NCBI RefSeq assembly: GCF_900112685.1
Contig: NZ_FOMS01000002.1
Coordinates: forward strand, 186,001-250,000
DNA length: 64,000 nt
Direction of reading: 5' to 3'
Source: Roseivivax sediminis
GTDB taxonomy: Bacteria > Pseudomonadota > Alphaproteobacteria > Rhodobacterales > Rhodobacteraceae
Part shown: positions 16,423 to 26,517 of the stretch, piece after piece
Numbering within the stretch: the first letter of the stretch is position 1
Layout: each line of letters opens with the position of its first letter
Made by a program: the position numbers and the translations under genes
Notes under the pieces: model-generated
What the model saw: the letters and a program-made list of their open reading frames with translations, nothing else
What the model was told of the DNA's origin: nothing
Databases searched by the model: none

Positions 16423-19266
16423 ATGATTCAGAGACTGTTGAAGCTGGGTGCGAGCATGGCTCCGTCGATGCAGGCTTCCCCGTCCAGGGCACGTGAGGAC
16501 CAGGCGCGGGAGGGATTGAGTTTCGCGGACCATTTCGAGCGGGACGAAGGCTCCAACCGGAACGGCAAAGCGCTCGGCGACGACGGCGTGACCGCGAATG
16601 CCAAGATGAGCGGGGACGGCCCGCCGGACGCGAACGGGACGCGATCCAGCGGACAAGACGGGGGGAAGTTGCCGCGGACGGCCGTCGAAGAGAATGACCG
16701 TCTTGGTGGTGAAACCGGATCTGGCGCTGAACGGCAAACTGCATCTCCAAGCGTTTCGGGCCCGGGTCTGGGGGAGAGAGCAACCGCGGGCGCTGCGCAT
16801 ACGGTCCCCCGGCGCACGCATTCTCGATCCGAGATGACCGGACCCAGGCCGCGGCCCACGGCGAGAACAGACGTTGACCGAAACGATGGACGTGCGGATC
16901 GTATGAAGGGAGGGCAAGGACTTGAGGGGCGGGCGAATACCGATGCCCTGCCGCCTGCCGCCCGCAAGGATCCTGCAGCGGTCGCGGCGCTTCGGCACGA
17001 CGCGCAGAGCGGAAGGGTTCCCGTGTCCGACGGAACCGGGGTTGAAGGCTTCGAAAGAACCGATCCGTTCGCGACCGGCCGGAACGATCAGGGGCAAGTC
17101 GAGAGGGCGGATATTCAGATCCTGGCGGAACCATCGGCCGCGCGCCTGGGCGGGGCGGATATGCGGCAGGGGCTGACAAGCGCTCAGGCGGGGTGGTCCG
17201 CCGGTGTCGGGCGCATGCCCGGCGCCGCGCAAGAATTGCATGTGCAACCGGCTGCGGCCGCGGCGAGCGTCGAGCAAGGTGTACAGGCGGGCGGTGCGCC
17301 GCCGCCGGATCCGGTTCCAAGCGCTGCCAACGATGAATTGCCCCGGTCGACCGAGGCGGCTGCAGACGTGGCCACGGACGTCCGGACCGGCGGAATTGAA
17401 TGGCGTATTGACGCTGTCGCCGTAAACAAGGGAACAAGCCCGCTAAGTCCGGAATCTCCGCCCGCGCAGATGCGCCGGCCCCAAGTCGGCCATCTGTCCG
17501 AGCAGACCGGCAAGACGCCAGGGGCGCAAGGCGACCCCCAGGGAACGCAGAGTTATCAGATCATGGCTGCGGATCCGGGTCAGCGCGGTAGAGCGGGCGC
17601 GCGAATGAGCGCTGCGGTGAGTTCCGCTGAAGCCGTCGGAGCGTCCGGGGTAAGCGCCGAAAGAATAACCTCCAGCTCTCGTACAGAGCGCTTGGCGGCA
17701 TTGAGGCGTCCCGAACCGGGGCCCTTTTCCGCAACCCCGGGTTCGGATCAAGACGTCGCGGTTGCACGAGGCACTGAGCGTGCGGAAGGTTTGTCTCGTT
17801 CCTCCCTGGAAACGGCTCGCTCTCTCGCTCCGCAGTCCCTGGGGGAGACCTTTGCGAAGGCTGCGCCGACACCGCGAGGAAGGGCGTCTCCCGCATCTGC
17901 TAGTGCCAGCGGGAGCCACGGTGCAATACAAAGAGCGGCAGTAAGCGAACTGGCCGGCGCGTCCGGAGAGGCCAAGGAGGGCATCGCCGGTGGCGGCAGA
18001 GTCGAGCCATTTGCAGAAGCTCTGACGAGAATGGCCGTGGCAGCCGGTGCGGATGCGGCGGCTCGTTTCGATCCAACACAAGCCCGTGTCCTCTCGGCCG
18101 GTCACGACATGTCGCGGCAATCGGTAAGCCAGGGTTCCGCGACCGAGCCAGCGCCTGTGCTTCGTGGCGATCCGGCTCCCGGACGGTCTGACCCGCACGG
18201 GGCGGGCGCGAAGATCAATTCTGTTTCGTGGCGTCCTCGGGAACTCGAAGGCTCGGCCGATGGAGCAGGGAAGCGGCGGGATCAGGATGCGGCGCCGCCG
18301 AACCGGGGTGCGCCGCGGGCGGTTGGCACGGCGGCGCGGCGCGGCGCCGTATCCGTTGCCCCCAATGCCTCGGTGCAGCCTGCGTCGCGGGCAGGCGTGC
18401 GTGCCGAGACGCAATCGCGCAGCGCACACTCCTCTCGATCGGTTGCTTCAACCCCTTCTGCAGTCCGGATCGCAACACGCAACGACGCGGCGAACGGCAC
18501 TCCTGTCGCCTCACCTCAAGGCCTGCGGGAGGGCGTTGGTGCGATGCCGCGCGACGGTGACTCGGGGTCTCCGCCCCCGCGGGAGGAGACCGCGCGGGAT
18601 CAGGAGGCCCGACCTTCCCGACCGGGCGGTTCGGAGACCATCTCGACGACCGGCGCACGAGGGACGATCCCGACTGCCACTGCACACCCGGCCGGAGCAG
18701 GAATCATGCCGCCGGGCGGCGGGTTTCCGGCGCAGACGGAGCCGACAGAGCCGGGAGCCGGGCAGGAGGCAGGAGGCGACGGTGAGCCGCTCGAAGAACT
18801 GATGGCGCCGCGTGGCGATACGTCTTCTCCCCCGATGCCCGGGCTGTCCGCGCGGGCGGCGCCCGGGACGGCGGCGATCCAGGCCCCCTTGCGTCAGGTT
18901 GCAGAGGTCATCGGCCATCTGCGGGACGGCCCTGTCGAGGTGAAACTGCGGCCCGACGATCTGGGGCTCGTCCGGATGCAGTTGCATCAGACTGAGACGG
19001 CGATCGTCCTGCACGTCAGTGCCGAGCGGCCCGACACGCTGGATCTGATGCGGCGCCACGCCGATCTGCTTGCCCGCGAGCTTGCTGATGCCGGGTTCGG
19101 CTCGGTCGATTTCGATTTCGGCGGTGCGCGGGGCGGGGCCGCCGGGGAAGACCCGCCGAAGGGCGCGGCAATCGGCAGTTCTGATGCGATGCCTGCCGTC
19201 GATGAGGCCGAGACCGCGCAGGACAACGAACTGCCCCGGAATGCCGGGCTCGATATTCGGATTTGA
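16423..19266 (+). CDS. fliK: Flagellar hook-length control protein FliK
   Basis: 947 residues. The first about 800 are low-complexity, Gly/Ala/Arg/Ser/Pro-rich and apparently disordered; the last about 140 form the Flg_hook domain (APLRQVAEVIGHLRDG, VEVKLRPDDLGLVRMQL, IVLHVSAERPDTLDLMRRH, LARELADAGF). FliK is secreted as a molecular ruler and switches export specificity when the hook is complete. The length is far above the usual 400-700. Followed after 11 nt by flgD, encoding the hook cap. Start at 16423 (MIQRLLKLGASM) is the best-looking N-terminus, though no strong ribosome site is seen. Confidence 0.88.
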   Translation: MIQRLLKLGASMAPSMQASPSRAREDQAREGLSFADHFERDEGSNRNGKALGDDGVTANAKMSGDGPPDANGTRSSGQDGGKLPRTAVEENDRLGGETGSGAERQTASPSVSGPGLGERATAGAAHTVPRRTHSRSEMTGPRPRPTARTDVDRNDGRADRMKGGQGLEGRANTDALPPAARKDPAAVAALRHDAQSGRVPVSDGTGVEGFERTDPFATGRNDQGQVERADIQILAEPSAARLGGADMRQGLTSAQAGWSAGVGRMPGAAQELHVQPAAAAASVEQGVQAGGAPPPDPVPSAANDELPRSTEAAADVATDVRTGGIEWRIDAVAVNKGTSPLSPESPPAQMRRPQVGHLSEQTGKTPGAQGDPQGTQSYQIMAADPGQRGRAGARMSAAVSSAEAVGASGVSAERITSSSRTERLAALRRPEPGPFSATPGSDQDVAVARGTERAEGLSRSSLETARSLAPQSLGETFAKAAPTPRGRASPASASASGSHGAIQRAAVSELAGASGEAKEGIAGGGRVEPFAEALTRMAVAAGADAAARFDPTQARVLSAGHDMSRQSVSQGSATEPAPVLRGDPAPGRSDPHGAGAKINSVSWRPRELEGSADGAGKRRDQDAAPPNRGAPRAVGTAARRGAVSVAPNASVQPASRAGVRAETQSRSAHSSRSVASTPSAVRIATRNDAANGTPVASPQGLREGVGAMPRDGDSGSPPPREETARDQEARPSRPGGSETISTTGARGTIPTATAHPAGAGIMPPGGGFPAQTEPTEPGAGQEAGGDGEPLEELMAPRGDTSSPPMPGLSARAAPGTAAIQAPLRQVAEVIGHLRDGPVEVKLRPDDLGLVRMQLHQTETAIVLHVSAERPDTLDLMRRHADLLARELADAGFGSVDFDFGGARGGAAGEDPPKGAAIGSSDAMPAVDEAETAQDNELPRNAGLDIRI

Positions 19267-19277
19267 GGAGCACCAAC

Positions 19278-19946
19278 ATGAATGAAGTCACTGCCCTCTC
19301 TGCCGGCGCCACGGGCGCTGCCACTGACACCGGCGGTCCGAGGCGCGCCGCGTTGGCATCGGACTTCGACACGTTCCTGCGCATGTTGACCGTGCAGGCC
19401 CGAAACCAGGATCCGTTGAACCCGCTCGACGCGACCGACTACGCTTCGCAGCTTGCCACGTTCTCCAACGTGGAGCAGCAGGTCGTCGCCAACGAACTGC
19501 TCACGCAGATCGCGTCCGCGGTCGGTGGATCGGCGCTCGATTCGCTCAGGGCGTGGGTCGGCGCGGACGTGCTCGCCAAGGTGCCGACGCGGGTCGATGG
19601 CGGTCCGGTGGTGGTTCATACGGAGGCCGAGGCTGGCGCGACTGCAGCCCGGCTGGTGGTGACCGATGCGTCCGGAACTGTCGTCTCGCATCAGTCATTC
19701 GATCCTGCGGCACGTAGGGTCACGTGGGACGCGACCGACAGCCTCGGACAGCCGGTCGTGCAGGGAACCTACAGCTTTTCGGTCGAAAGCTTCGAGGGCG
19801 ACAAACGCATCGCCACCAGCGATGCCGCGGTCTACGCCCGCGTGATCGAAGCACGCTTTGGCGCGGACGGCGAGTCGGAGTTGGTTCTGGGCGACGGCAC
19901 GGAATTGCCCGAAAGTGCGGTTCTCGGGATGCGGGTTGCGTCGTGA
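19278..19946 (+). CDS. flgD: Flagellar hook assembly/capping protein FlgD
   Basis: 222 residues. The N-terminal FlgD signature is clear: DFDTFLRMLTVQARNQDPLNPLDATDYASQLATFSNVEQQ. The C-terminal part is the Tudor/FnIII-like beta region (TWDATDSLGQPVVQGTYSFSVESF). FlgD caps the growing hook and allows FlgE polymerisation. GAGGAG precedes the start at 19278. Ordered directly after fliK, as in many hook clusters. Confidence 0.95.
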   Translation: MNEVTALSAGATGAATDTGGPRRAALASDFDTFLRMLTVQARNQDPLNPLDATDYASQLATFSNVEQQVVANELLTQIASAVGGSALDSLRAWVGADVLAKVPTRVDGGPVVVHTEAEAGATAARLVVTDASGTVVSHQSFDPAARRVTWDATDSLGQPVVQGTYSFSVESFEGDKRIATSDAAVYARVIEARFGADGESELVLGDGTELPESAVLGMRVAS

Positions 19947-19993
19947 CACCGGTCGCAAACCGGCGTGACCGGAACGGGCCGCGGTCTGCCGAC

Positions 19994-21526
19994 TCAGCCG
20001 ACCCCGATCGCGAGGCCGACAAGCGCCGCGCCGGCTGCGGCGCCAATGGCCCCCCAGAGCGCAGCGACGGGCCAGACCCGTCGCGGCTGCCTCTCGCCCA
20101 TTTGGGACTGGAAGATCAGCATCTCCTCGACCAGGCCCGGCAGGCGCGGACCGAAGCGCGACAGCACCTTCACCGTCTCGCGGAGGTCGTGCACCACGGC
20201 CCGCGGCCCGATGGAGCGCTTGATGTAATCCTCCACCACCGGCTGGGCGACATGCCATATGTTCATGTGCGGATTGAGGGAGCGCGCAACGCCTTCCACG
20301 ACCACCATCGTGCGCTGGAGCAGGATGAGTTCGGTGCGCGTCTCCATGCCAAATCGCTCGGTCACCTCGAAGAGGTAGGCGAGAAGCCGCGCCATGGAGA
20401 TTCGCGTGGCGTCCATTCCGAAGATCGGCTCGCCCACGGCGCGCAGGGCGCGCGCGAATTCGTCCTTGTCGCGGTCGGCGGGCACGTAGCCGGCCTCGAA
20501 ATGCACCTCTGCCACGCGCTGGTAATCGCGGCGGATGAACCCGTAGAGGATCTCCGCGTAAACCCGGCGGGTATATTCGTCGATATGGCCCATGATGCCG
20601 AAGTCGATGGCGATGATGTCGCCGTTCGGCGCGACCTTGAGATTGCCCTGGTGCATGTCGGCGTGGAAGAAGCCGTCGCGCAGGGCGTGCTGCAGAAAGA
20701 GCTGCAGCACCCGCTCGGACAGTTCCGTCCGGTCATGCCCCGCCGCATCGAGCGCGGCGTTGTCGCCCATAGAGACGCCATCGGCCCAGCCCAGCGTCAT
20801 CATCCGCCGCCCCGACAGAAACCAGTGCACGCGCGGCACCTGGAACCCCGAATCCTCTCGTGTATTGGAAGCATATTGCGAGGCGGAGGCAGCCTCCAGC
20901 CGCAGGTCCAGCTCGCCCATCACCACGCCTTCGAAATGGCGGATCACGTCCATCGGCCGCAGCCGCCGGGAAGAGGGGGAGAGCATCTCCACGCAGCGGG
21001 CGGCGAGGTAGAAAGCGTCGATATCCTTGCGGAAGGCGCGTTCGATGCCCGGGCGCAGGACCTTGACCGCCACGGTCTCTCCGGTCTCGGCGACCACCGC
21101 GCGGTGCACCTGCGCGATGGAGGCGGCCGCGACGGGCGCGCTGAATTCCGAGAACAGGGTGTCGGCGGGCTCGCCGAGCTCGTAGGCGATGGAGGACTTG
21201 GCCTCTTCGATCGAGAAGGGCGGCAGCTTGTCCTGCAGCACTCGCATCTGTGCCGCCAGATCGTCGCCGACCACGTCGGGGCGCGTCGACAGGATCTGCC
21301 CGAACTTGATGTAGGCCGGCCCGAGCGCGGTGAGCGCGCGCGTGACCGGCGGCATTGCCACGTCGCCCTCGTCGCCGAGCCGCTTGAACGGCCAGCCGAG
21401 CACACGCGCCGCCAGGCGCAAGGGCCGCGGCGCATCGAACGCGTCCAGCACGACGCGCATCGCGCCCGTGCGCTCCAGCGTGGCGCCCGTGCGGACCAGC
21501 CGCCAGATGTTGTGGGGACCCCGCAA
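19994..21526 (-). CDS. ubiB: Ubiquinone biosynthesis accessory kinase-like protein UbiB
   Basis: 510-residue ABC1/ADCK/UbiB-family atypical kinase. Visible motifs: KFGQILSTRPD (KxGQ motif), AAASIAQVHRA (Ala-rich loop), VAVKVLRPGI with the ATP-binding Lys, FHADMHQGNL (catalytic loop) and AIDFGIMG (metal-binding). Two C-terminal membrane segments end the protein (PVAALWGAIGAAAGAALVGLAI). Required for aerobic coenzyme Q synthesis. Lies 3 nt downstream of ubiE in the same operon. Confidence 0.96.
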   Translation of the reverse strand: MRGPHNIWRLVRTGATLERTGAMRVVLDAFDAPRPLRLAARVLGWPFKRLGDEGDVAMPPVTRALTALGPAYIKFGQILSTRPDVVGDDLAAQMRVLQDKLPPFSIEEAKSSIAYELGEPADTLFSEFSAPVAAASIAQVHRAVVAETGETVAVKVLRPGIERAFRKDIDAFYLAARCVEMLSPSSRRLRPMDVIRHFEGVVMGELDLRLEAASASQYASNTREDSGFQVPRVHWFLSGRRMMTLGWADGVSMGDNAALDAAGHDRTELSERVLQLFLQHALRDGFFHADMHQGNLKVAPNGDIIAIDFGIMGHIDEYTRRVYAEILYGFIRRDYQRVAEVHFEAGYVPADRDKDEFARALRAVGEPIFGMDATRISMARLLAYLFEVTERFGMETRTELILLQRTMVVVEGVARSLNPHMNIWHVAQPVVEDYIKRSIGPRAVVHDLRETVKVLSRFGPRLPGLVEEMLIFQSQMGERQPRRVWPVAALWGAIGAAAGAALVGLAIGVG

Positions 21527-21529
21527 AAC

Positions 21530-22282
21530 TCAGATCTTCCAGCCGGAATGCAGGCAGGCGATGCCCAAGGAGAGGTTGCGGTAGCGCGCCTGTTCAAAGC
21601 CGGCGGCCTCCACCATGGCCAGGAACGTGTCCTGATCGGGGAAACGGCGGATCGATTCGACGAGATACTGGTAGCTGTCGCGGTCGCCCGCCAGCACCTG
21701 GCCCATCGCGGGAATCAGGTTGAAGGAATAGCGGTCGTAGGCCCAGGCCAGTGCCGGCACCGGGACCTGGCTGAATTCGAGCACCATCAGCCGCCCGCCG
21801 GGGCGCAGCACGCGATAGGCTTCGGCCAGAGCGTCCTCGGGCCGGGTGACGTTCCGGATGCCGAAGCTGATCGTGTAGACGTCGAAGCTGCTGTCCGGAA
21901 AGGGCAGGGCCATCGCATCGCCCACCACCCAGTCGAGCTGATCCGACATCGCCTCGGCCTCCGCGCGGGCGCGGCCGGCCTCCAGCATCGGGGCGGTCAG
22001 GTCGAGCACGGTGGCGTGCCCGGCGCCGGCGCGCTTCAGGAACCGGAAGGAGATGTCGCCGGTGCCGCCCGCGACGTCGAGCAGCCGCTGGCCGCGCCGC
22101 GGCGCCAGCCAGTCCATCATCGCGTCCTTCCAGAGGCGGTGAATTCCGAGGCTCATCGCATCGTTCATCAGGTCGTAACGTTGCGCGACAGAGGTGAAGA
22201 CACCCTGCACGCGGCCTGCCTTGTCGGATTCGGGGATGTCCTCGAATCCGAAATGCGTCGTTTTTCTGGTGTCTTCGCTCAT
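21530..22282 (-). CDS. ubiE: Demethylmenaquinone/ubiquinone C-methyltransferase UbiE
   Basis: 250 residues; class I SAM-dependent methyltransferase with [28 protein letters not shown] at the N-terminus, motif [13 protein letters not shown], and the UbiE signature [32 protein letters not shown]. It C-methylates the quinone ring in coenzyme Q synthesis. Start at 22282 (MSEDTRK) is chosen because the upstream extension overlaps the divergent mutM promoter and is not UbiE-like. Operon with ubiB. Confidence 0.97.
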   Translation of the reverse strand: MSEDTRKTTHFGFEDIPESDKAGRVQGVFTSVAQRYDLMNDAMSLGIHRLWKDAMMDWLAPRRGQRLLDVAGGTGDISFRFLKRAGAGHATVLDLTAPMLEAGRARAEAEAMSDQLDWVVGDAMALPFPDSSFDVYTISFGIRNVTRPEDALAEAYRVLRPGGRLMVLEFSQVPVPALAWAYDRYSFNLIPAMGQVLAGDRDSYQYLVESIRRFPDQDTFLAMVEAAGFEQARYRNLSLGIACLHSGWKI

Positions 22283-22358
22283 GGCTCTTGTTCTATCCCC
22301 AGCCTCACCCTCCTTATAGGGCGCGCCGCCGCCCGTACAACGCGAAGGACCAGGCCGG

Positions 22359-23210
22359 ATGCCCGAATTGCCGGAAGTCGAGACAGTGCGTCGCGGCCTC
22401 GTGCCGGTGATGGAGGGCGTGCAGATCGCGCACGCCCGCGTCAACCGCCCCGATTTGCGCTGGCCGTTTCCGGCGGACATGGCAGTACGGCTGACCGGCG
22501 CGCGCGTGGAGCGGCTGGAGCGGCGCTCGAAATACCTCCTGGCCGCGCTCGACACCGGGGAGACGCTGCTCATGCATCTGGGGATGTCGGGGCGGATTCT
22601 GGTGTCGGGCGATCCGTTGGGCCTGTTCGTCCACGACCATCCCGCGCCCGAAACGCACGATCACGTCGTCTTCGACATGGCCTCGGGCGCGCGGGTGACG
22701 TTCAACGATCCCCGCCGTTTCGGCGCGATGGACCTGATGGCGACCGAGGGGCGCGAGGCGCACCCCCTGCTTTCCGCGCTGGGGCCGGAGCCGTTGGGCA
22801 ACAGCTTTCACGAGGCGCACCTGGTCGCCGCCTTCGAAGGGCGCAATACGCCGGTGAAGGCGGCGCTTCTCGATCAGAAGATCGTCGCGGGATTGGGCAA
22901 CATCTACGTGTGCGAAGCGCTTTTCCGGGCGCGCATCCATCCCGGACGGCGCGCAGGGCGGATCTCTCACGCGCGGCGCGCGCGGCTCGTCCCGGCGATC
23001 CGCGAGACGCTGACCGAGGCCATCGCCGCCGGCGGATCGTCCCTGCGCGACTACCGCCAGGCGGACGGGGAGCTGGGTTATTTCCAGCACAGTTTCGACG
23101 TCTACGGCCGCGAAGGGCAGCCCTGCCAACGCGATGGATGCGGCGGCATCGTGCGCCGGATCGTGCAATCGGGGCGGTCGAGCTTCTACTGCGCGCGCTG
23201 CCAAAGATAG
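22359..23210 (+). CDS. mutM: Formamidopyrimidine-DNA glycosylase MutM (Fpg)
   Basis: 283 residues starting MPELPEVE, with the catalytic N-terminal Pro2 and Glu3, the conserved Lys in RRSKYLL, the helix-two-turn-helix segment ([20 protein letters not shown]), and a C-terminal zinc finger. The first Cys pair is spaced by four residues (CQRDGC) as in other alphaproteobacteria and the second is CARC. Removes 8-oxoguanine and related lesions. Divergent from ubiE. Confidence 0.97.
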   Translation: MPELPEVETVRRGLVPVMEGVQIAHARVNRPDLRWPFPADMAVRLTGARVERLERRSKYLLAALDTGETLLMHLGMSGRILVSGDPLGLFVHDHPAPETHDHVVFDMASGARVTFNDPRRFGAMDLMATEGREAHPLLSALGPEPLGNSFHEAHLVAAFEGRNTPVKAALLDQKIVAGLGNIYVCEALFRARIHPGRRAGRISHARRARLVPAIRETLTEAIAAGGSSLRDYRQADGELGYFQHSFDVYGREGQPCQRDGCGGIVRRIVQSGRSSFYCARCQR

Positions 23211-23271
23211 CTTGAACCGCGCCCCCGAGGTGTTAAGCGTTTCCAACCTGACACAATCGGAGCCGTGTTTC

Positions 23272-24048
23272 ATGGCCTATGAGACGATCATCGTCGAAGT
23301 AGAAGACCACGTCGCCGTCATCAAGCTGAACCGCCCCGATGCGCTCAACGCGCTCAACTCCCAGCTTCTGGGCGAACTCGCCAAGGCTCTGAAAGAGGCG
23401 AACGCCAACGAAAAGGTGCGCTGCATCATTCTGACCGGCTCCTCCAAGGCGTTCGCCGCCGGGGCGGACATCAAGGAGATGTCCGAGAAGACCTTCGTCG
23501 ACGTCTTCCTGGCTGATTATTTCGGCAATGAAGCGACGGCGATCCTGAACGTCCGCAAGCCGGTCATCGCGGCCGTCGCCGGCTACGCGCTGGGTGGCGG
23601 GTGCGAGCTGGCGATGATGTGCGACTTCGTCATTGCCGCCGACAACGCCAAGTTCGGCCAGCCCGAGATCAACCTTGGCGTCGTCGCGGGCATCGGCGGC
23701 ACCCAGCGCCTGACCCGCGCCGTGGGCAAGTCCAAGAGCATGGACATGCACCTGACCGGCCGCTTCATGGACGCCGCGGAAGCCGAGCGCGCCGGATTGG
23801 TGAGCCGCGTCGTCCCCGCCAAGAGCCTGATGGAAGAGGCCAACGGAGCGGCGGCGAAGATCGCCGAGAAGTCGATGCTGACGACGATGGCGGTCAAGGA
23901 AGCGGTGAACCGGTCGTTCGAGACATCGCTCACCGAGGGGCTGCTGTTCGAACGCCGGCTGTTCCATTCGATGTTCGCCAGCGAAGATCAGACCGAGGGC
24001 ATGAACGCGTTCCTCGAGAAACGCTCGGCCCAGTTCCGCGACAAGTAG
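23272..24048 (+). CDS. Enoyl-CoA hydratase
   Basis: 258-residue crotonase with all expected residues: oxyanion-hole [26 protein letters not shown] with the first catalytic Glu, and [20 protein letters not shown] with the second. Hydrates trans-2-enoyl-CoA in fatty acid or amino acid degradation. This contrasts with the crotonase-like protein at 6026-6655, which lacks the glutamates. Located between mutM and rpsT, the usual neighbourhood in Rhodobacteraceae. Confidence 0.95.
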   Translation: MAYETIIVEVEDHVAVIKLNRPDALNALNSQLLGELAKALKEANANEKVRCIILTGSSKAFAAGADIKEMSEKTFVDVFLADYFGNEATAILNVRKPVIAAVAGYALGGGCELAMMCDFVIAADNAKFGQPEINLGVVAGIGGTQRLTRAVGKSKSMDMHLTGRFMDAAEAERAGLVSRVVPAKSLMEEANGAAAKIAEKSMLTTMAVKEAVNRSFETSLTEGLLFERRLFHSMFASEDQTEGMNAFLEKRSAQFRDK

Positions 24049-24207
24049 CGGCGATTCCCGCTTGGCATCGCGCGGCGCGTGATGTATGCGCGCCGCTTAC
24101 ATGCGCGTGCAGCCCGCTCTGGCTAGAATCGATCCGGTCGACCGACGGCCCGGAGTCGTGGCTCGTTACGCGACGATACACGAATAGTGACGACAAGGAT
24201 CGATCGC

Positions 24208-24474
24208 ATGGCAAATACGCCCCAAGCCAAGAAACGCGCGCGTCAGAACGAAAAGCGCTACGCAGTCAACAAGGCGCGCCGGTCGCGCATCCGTACCTAT
24301 CTGCGCAAGGTCGAAGAGGCCATCGCATCGGGCGATCAGGCCGCCGCTCAGGCCGCCCTGCGCGAGGCCCAACCGGAGTTGATGCGCGGTGTTACGAAAG
24401 GCGTTTTCCACAAGAATACCGCTGCGCGTAAAATGTCGCGACTCTCGTCCCGCGTGAAAGCACTCGCGCAATAA
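24208..24474 (+). CDS. rpsT: 30S ribosomal protein S20
   Basis: 88 residues, [30 protein letters not shown]..., the typical basic helical S20 protein. Start at 24208 (MANT) with AAGGAT upstream is preferred over an upstream ATG. Followed by a clear terminator. Placement just before dnaA is typical of this bacterial group. Confidence 0.98.
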   Translation: MANTPQAKKRARQNEKRYAVNKARRSRIRTYLRKVEEAIASGDQAAAQAALREAQPELMRGVTKGVFHKNTAARKMSRLSSRVKALAQ

Positions 24475-24502
24475 ATATCTACATCTGGTACTTATTTGAT
24501 GA

Positions 24503-24527
24503 GGCTCCGCTATTTGCGGGGCCTTTT
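24503..24527 (+). terminator. Rho-independent terminator of rpsT
   Basis: Stem ggctccgc (24503-24510) with gcggggcc (24516-24523), 5-nt loop, followed by TTTT. About 28 nt after the rpsT stop. Confidence 0.85.
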
Positions 24528-24963
24528 CGCGTATGTGACTGATTTGCATACCCCAAAGGATTCGATTTCAGGGAATATCTGAGTCAAGGCTGAGTTTAAG
24601 TTGAAGCGGGCGCCGGCATTGGTAGTTTGATCCTCGCGAGTCACACTGAGGACAGACCGGGACGCCCGACACGCTGTTGCGCGGCGAGAGGGGGGAGCGG
24701 TTTCGCGGCTGGAGTTGCGCCTGGCCCGGAACGGTACGCTGCTGTGCCACTGTCCATTAGACAAGTAACGAGCCAGTGTTTCCGGCTTGAGCGGTTCGAT
24801 TTCGGTTGAACCGTCAGGGTGGATTTTGGCCGGTCGTCCCCAGGTTCCGGGGAAGTCGCCTGCAATGCGGGCGGCCATGCGACCTGTTGTCCAGTGCGGC
24901 GACGCAAAATTCCACGGGGCAGCCGTGGAGATTGGGCAGAGCTTGGGCACGGATTCGGACGAT
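24528..24963. other. Intergenic region upstream of dnaA
   Basis: About 435 nt with no credible gene. It should contain the dnaA promoter. I looked for DnaA boxes (TTATNCACA and close variants) on both strands and saw none, nor an AT-rich unwinding region, so this gap does not look like the chromosomal origin. Confidence 0.5.
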
Positions 24964-26343
24964 ATGACACAGGAACAGTGGGGCGCCTTGCGTCAGTCAC
25001 TCTGCGACACACTCGGAGAGAACAACTACAAGGCGTGGATAGAACCGCTGCATTTCGACGGGCTGAAGGATGGCGTGGCCACCTTCGGCGCGCCGACGCA
25101 CTTCGTCGGCAACTACGTGTCGCAGAACTTCGGCGACGCGATGCTGCACCACATCAACGCGCTAAACGGCAACGTGCGCCGTCTGAACTTCCGCGTGATG
25201 CAGGACGCCGGAGAGATGCGCGGCGCGAACGAGTCCGGCCGGCCCGCGGCCCCGGCCAAGGCCGCCGCGGCGGCGCAATCGGCCCCGGCGTCGTCGGACC
25301 TTCTGCCGAGCGGGGCGCTCGACCAGCGATTCACCTTCGACAGCTTCGTTGTCGGCAAGCCCAACGCGCTTGCCCATGCCGCCGCGCGCCGCGTCGCAGA
25401 TGGCGGGGAGGTGACGTTCAATCCGCTGTTCCTGCATGGCGGTGTCGGCCTCGGCAAGACCCACCTGATGCACGCCATCGCGTGGGAGCTGCGCACCCGC
25501 AACCCGCATCTCAACGTGCTCTACCTCTCGGCCGAGCAGTTCATGTACCGGTTCGTCCAGGCGTTGCGCGATCGGCGCATGATGGACTTCAAGTCGATCT
25601 TCCGCTCGGTCGACGTGCTGATGGTGGACGACGTGCAGTTCATCTCGGGGAAGGATTCCACGCAGGAGGAGTTCTTCCACACGTTCAACGCGCTGGTGGA
25701 CCAGAACAAGCAGATCGTGATCTCGGCCGACCGCGCCCCGGACGCGATCAAGGATCTCGAGAACCGCATTCGCAGCCGCCTGCAATCTGGCCTCGTGGTC
25801 GACCTGCACCCGACCGATTACGAGCTGCGCCTCGGCATCCTGCAGACCAAGGTGGAGCAGCAGCGCCAGCATTACCCGGACGTGGAGATCGCCGACGGCG
25901 TGCTGGAGTTCCTCGCGCACCGGATCTCATCGAACGTGCGGGTGCTCGAAGGGGCTCTGACCCGGCTGTTCGCCTTTGCCTCGCTCATCGGGCGCAAGAT
26001 GGACATGGATCTCACCCATGAATGCCTGACCGACGTGCTGCGCGCGAACGAGCGCAAGGTCTCGGTCGAGGAGATCCAGCGCAAGGTGGCGGAGCACTAC
26101 AACATCCGCCTGTCCGACATGATCGGCCCGCGCCGCACCCGCACCTTCGCGCGGCCGCGGCAGGTGGCGATGTTCCTGTCCAAGAAGCTCACGCAGCGGT
26201 CGCTGCCCGAGATCGGGCGCCGTTTCGGCGGACGCGATCACACCACCGTCATGCACGGCGTGAAACGGATCGAGGAGCTGGTGCGCGAGGACGGCCAGTT
26301 GGCCGAGGACATCGAGCTTCTGCGCCGCGCGCTGGAAGCCTGA
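24964..26343 (+). CDS. dnaA: Chromosomal replication initiator protein DnaA
   Basis: 459 residues. Domain I starts MTQEQWGALRQSLCDTLGENNYKAWIEPL; an Ala/Pro-rich linker (about 90-115) follows; the AAA+ domain has Walker A GGVGLGKT (159-166) and Walker B LMVDDVQF (219-226); and domain IV carries the DnaA-box-binding signature GRDHTTVMHGVKRIE. Binds origin DNA and opens it for replication. Start at 24964 matches the family N-terminus; the frame is open further upstream but without homology-like sequence. Confidence 0.98.
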   Translation: MTQEQWGALRQSLCDTLGENNYKAWIEPLHFDGLKDGVATFGAPTHFVGNYVSQNFGDAMLHHINALNGNVRRLNFRVMQDAGEMRGANESGRPAAPAKAAAAAQSAPASSDLLPSGALDQRFTFDSFVVGKPNALAHAAARRVADGGEVTFNPLFLHGGVGLGKTHLMHAIAWELRTRNPHLNVLYLSAEQFMYRFVQALRDRRMMDFKSIFRSVDVLMVDDVQFISGKDSTQEEFFHTFNALVDQNKQIVISADRAPDAIKDLENRIRSRLQSGLVVDLHPTDYELRLGILQTKVEQQRQHYPDVEIADGVLEFLAHRISSNVRVLEGALTRLFAFASLIGRKMDMDLTHECLTDVLRANERKVSVEEIQRKVAEHYNIRLSDMIGPRRTRTFARPRQVAMFLSKKLTQRSLPEIGRRFGGRDHTTVMHGVKRIEELVREDGQLAEDIELLRRALEA

Positions 26344-26517
26344 GCAACGGGGCGGCGGGGCGAGTCCACGTCACCACACTTGCGGGCAGGGCGGCGCGGC
26401 TGCCGCCCCATGCCCTTGACGCCCCTGTGAAACCGTCGGACAAAACGGGAAACGCGCCGCAGCGCCGGGCCATGGCCGTCCGGCGCCCGAAGGCTGGCGC
26501 TTCCGGAGGGAGAGGCG

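Noticed and set aside
19724-23215. Very long plus-strand frame of 1163 codons across ubiB, ubiE and mutM
   Set aside because: Runs antisense to ubiB/ubiE and out of frame with mutM, all of which have clear motifs.
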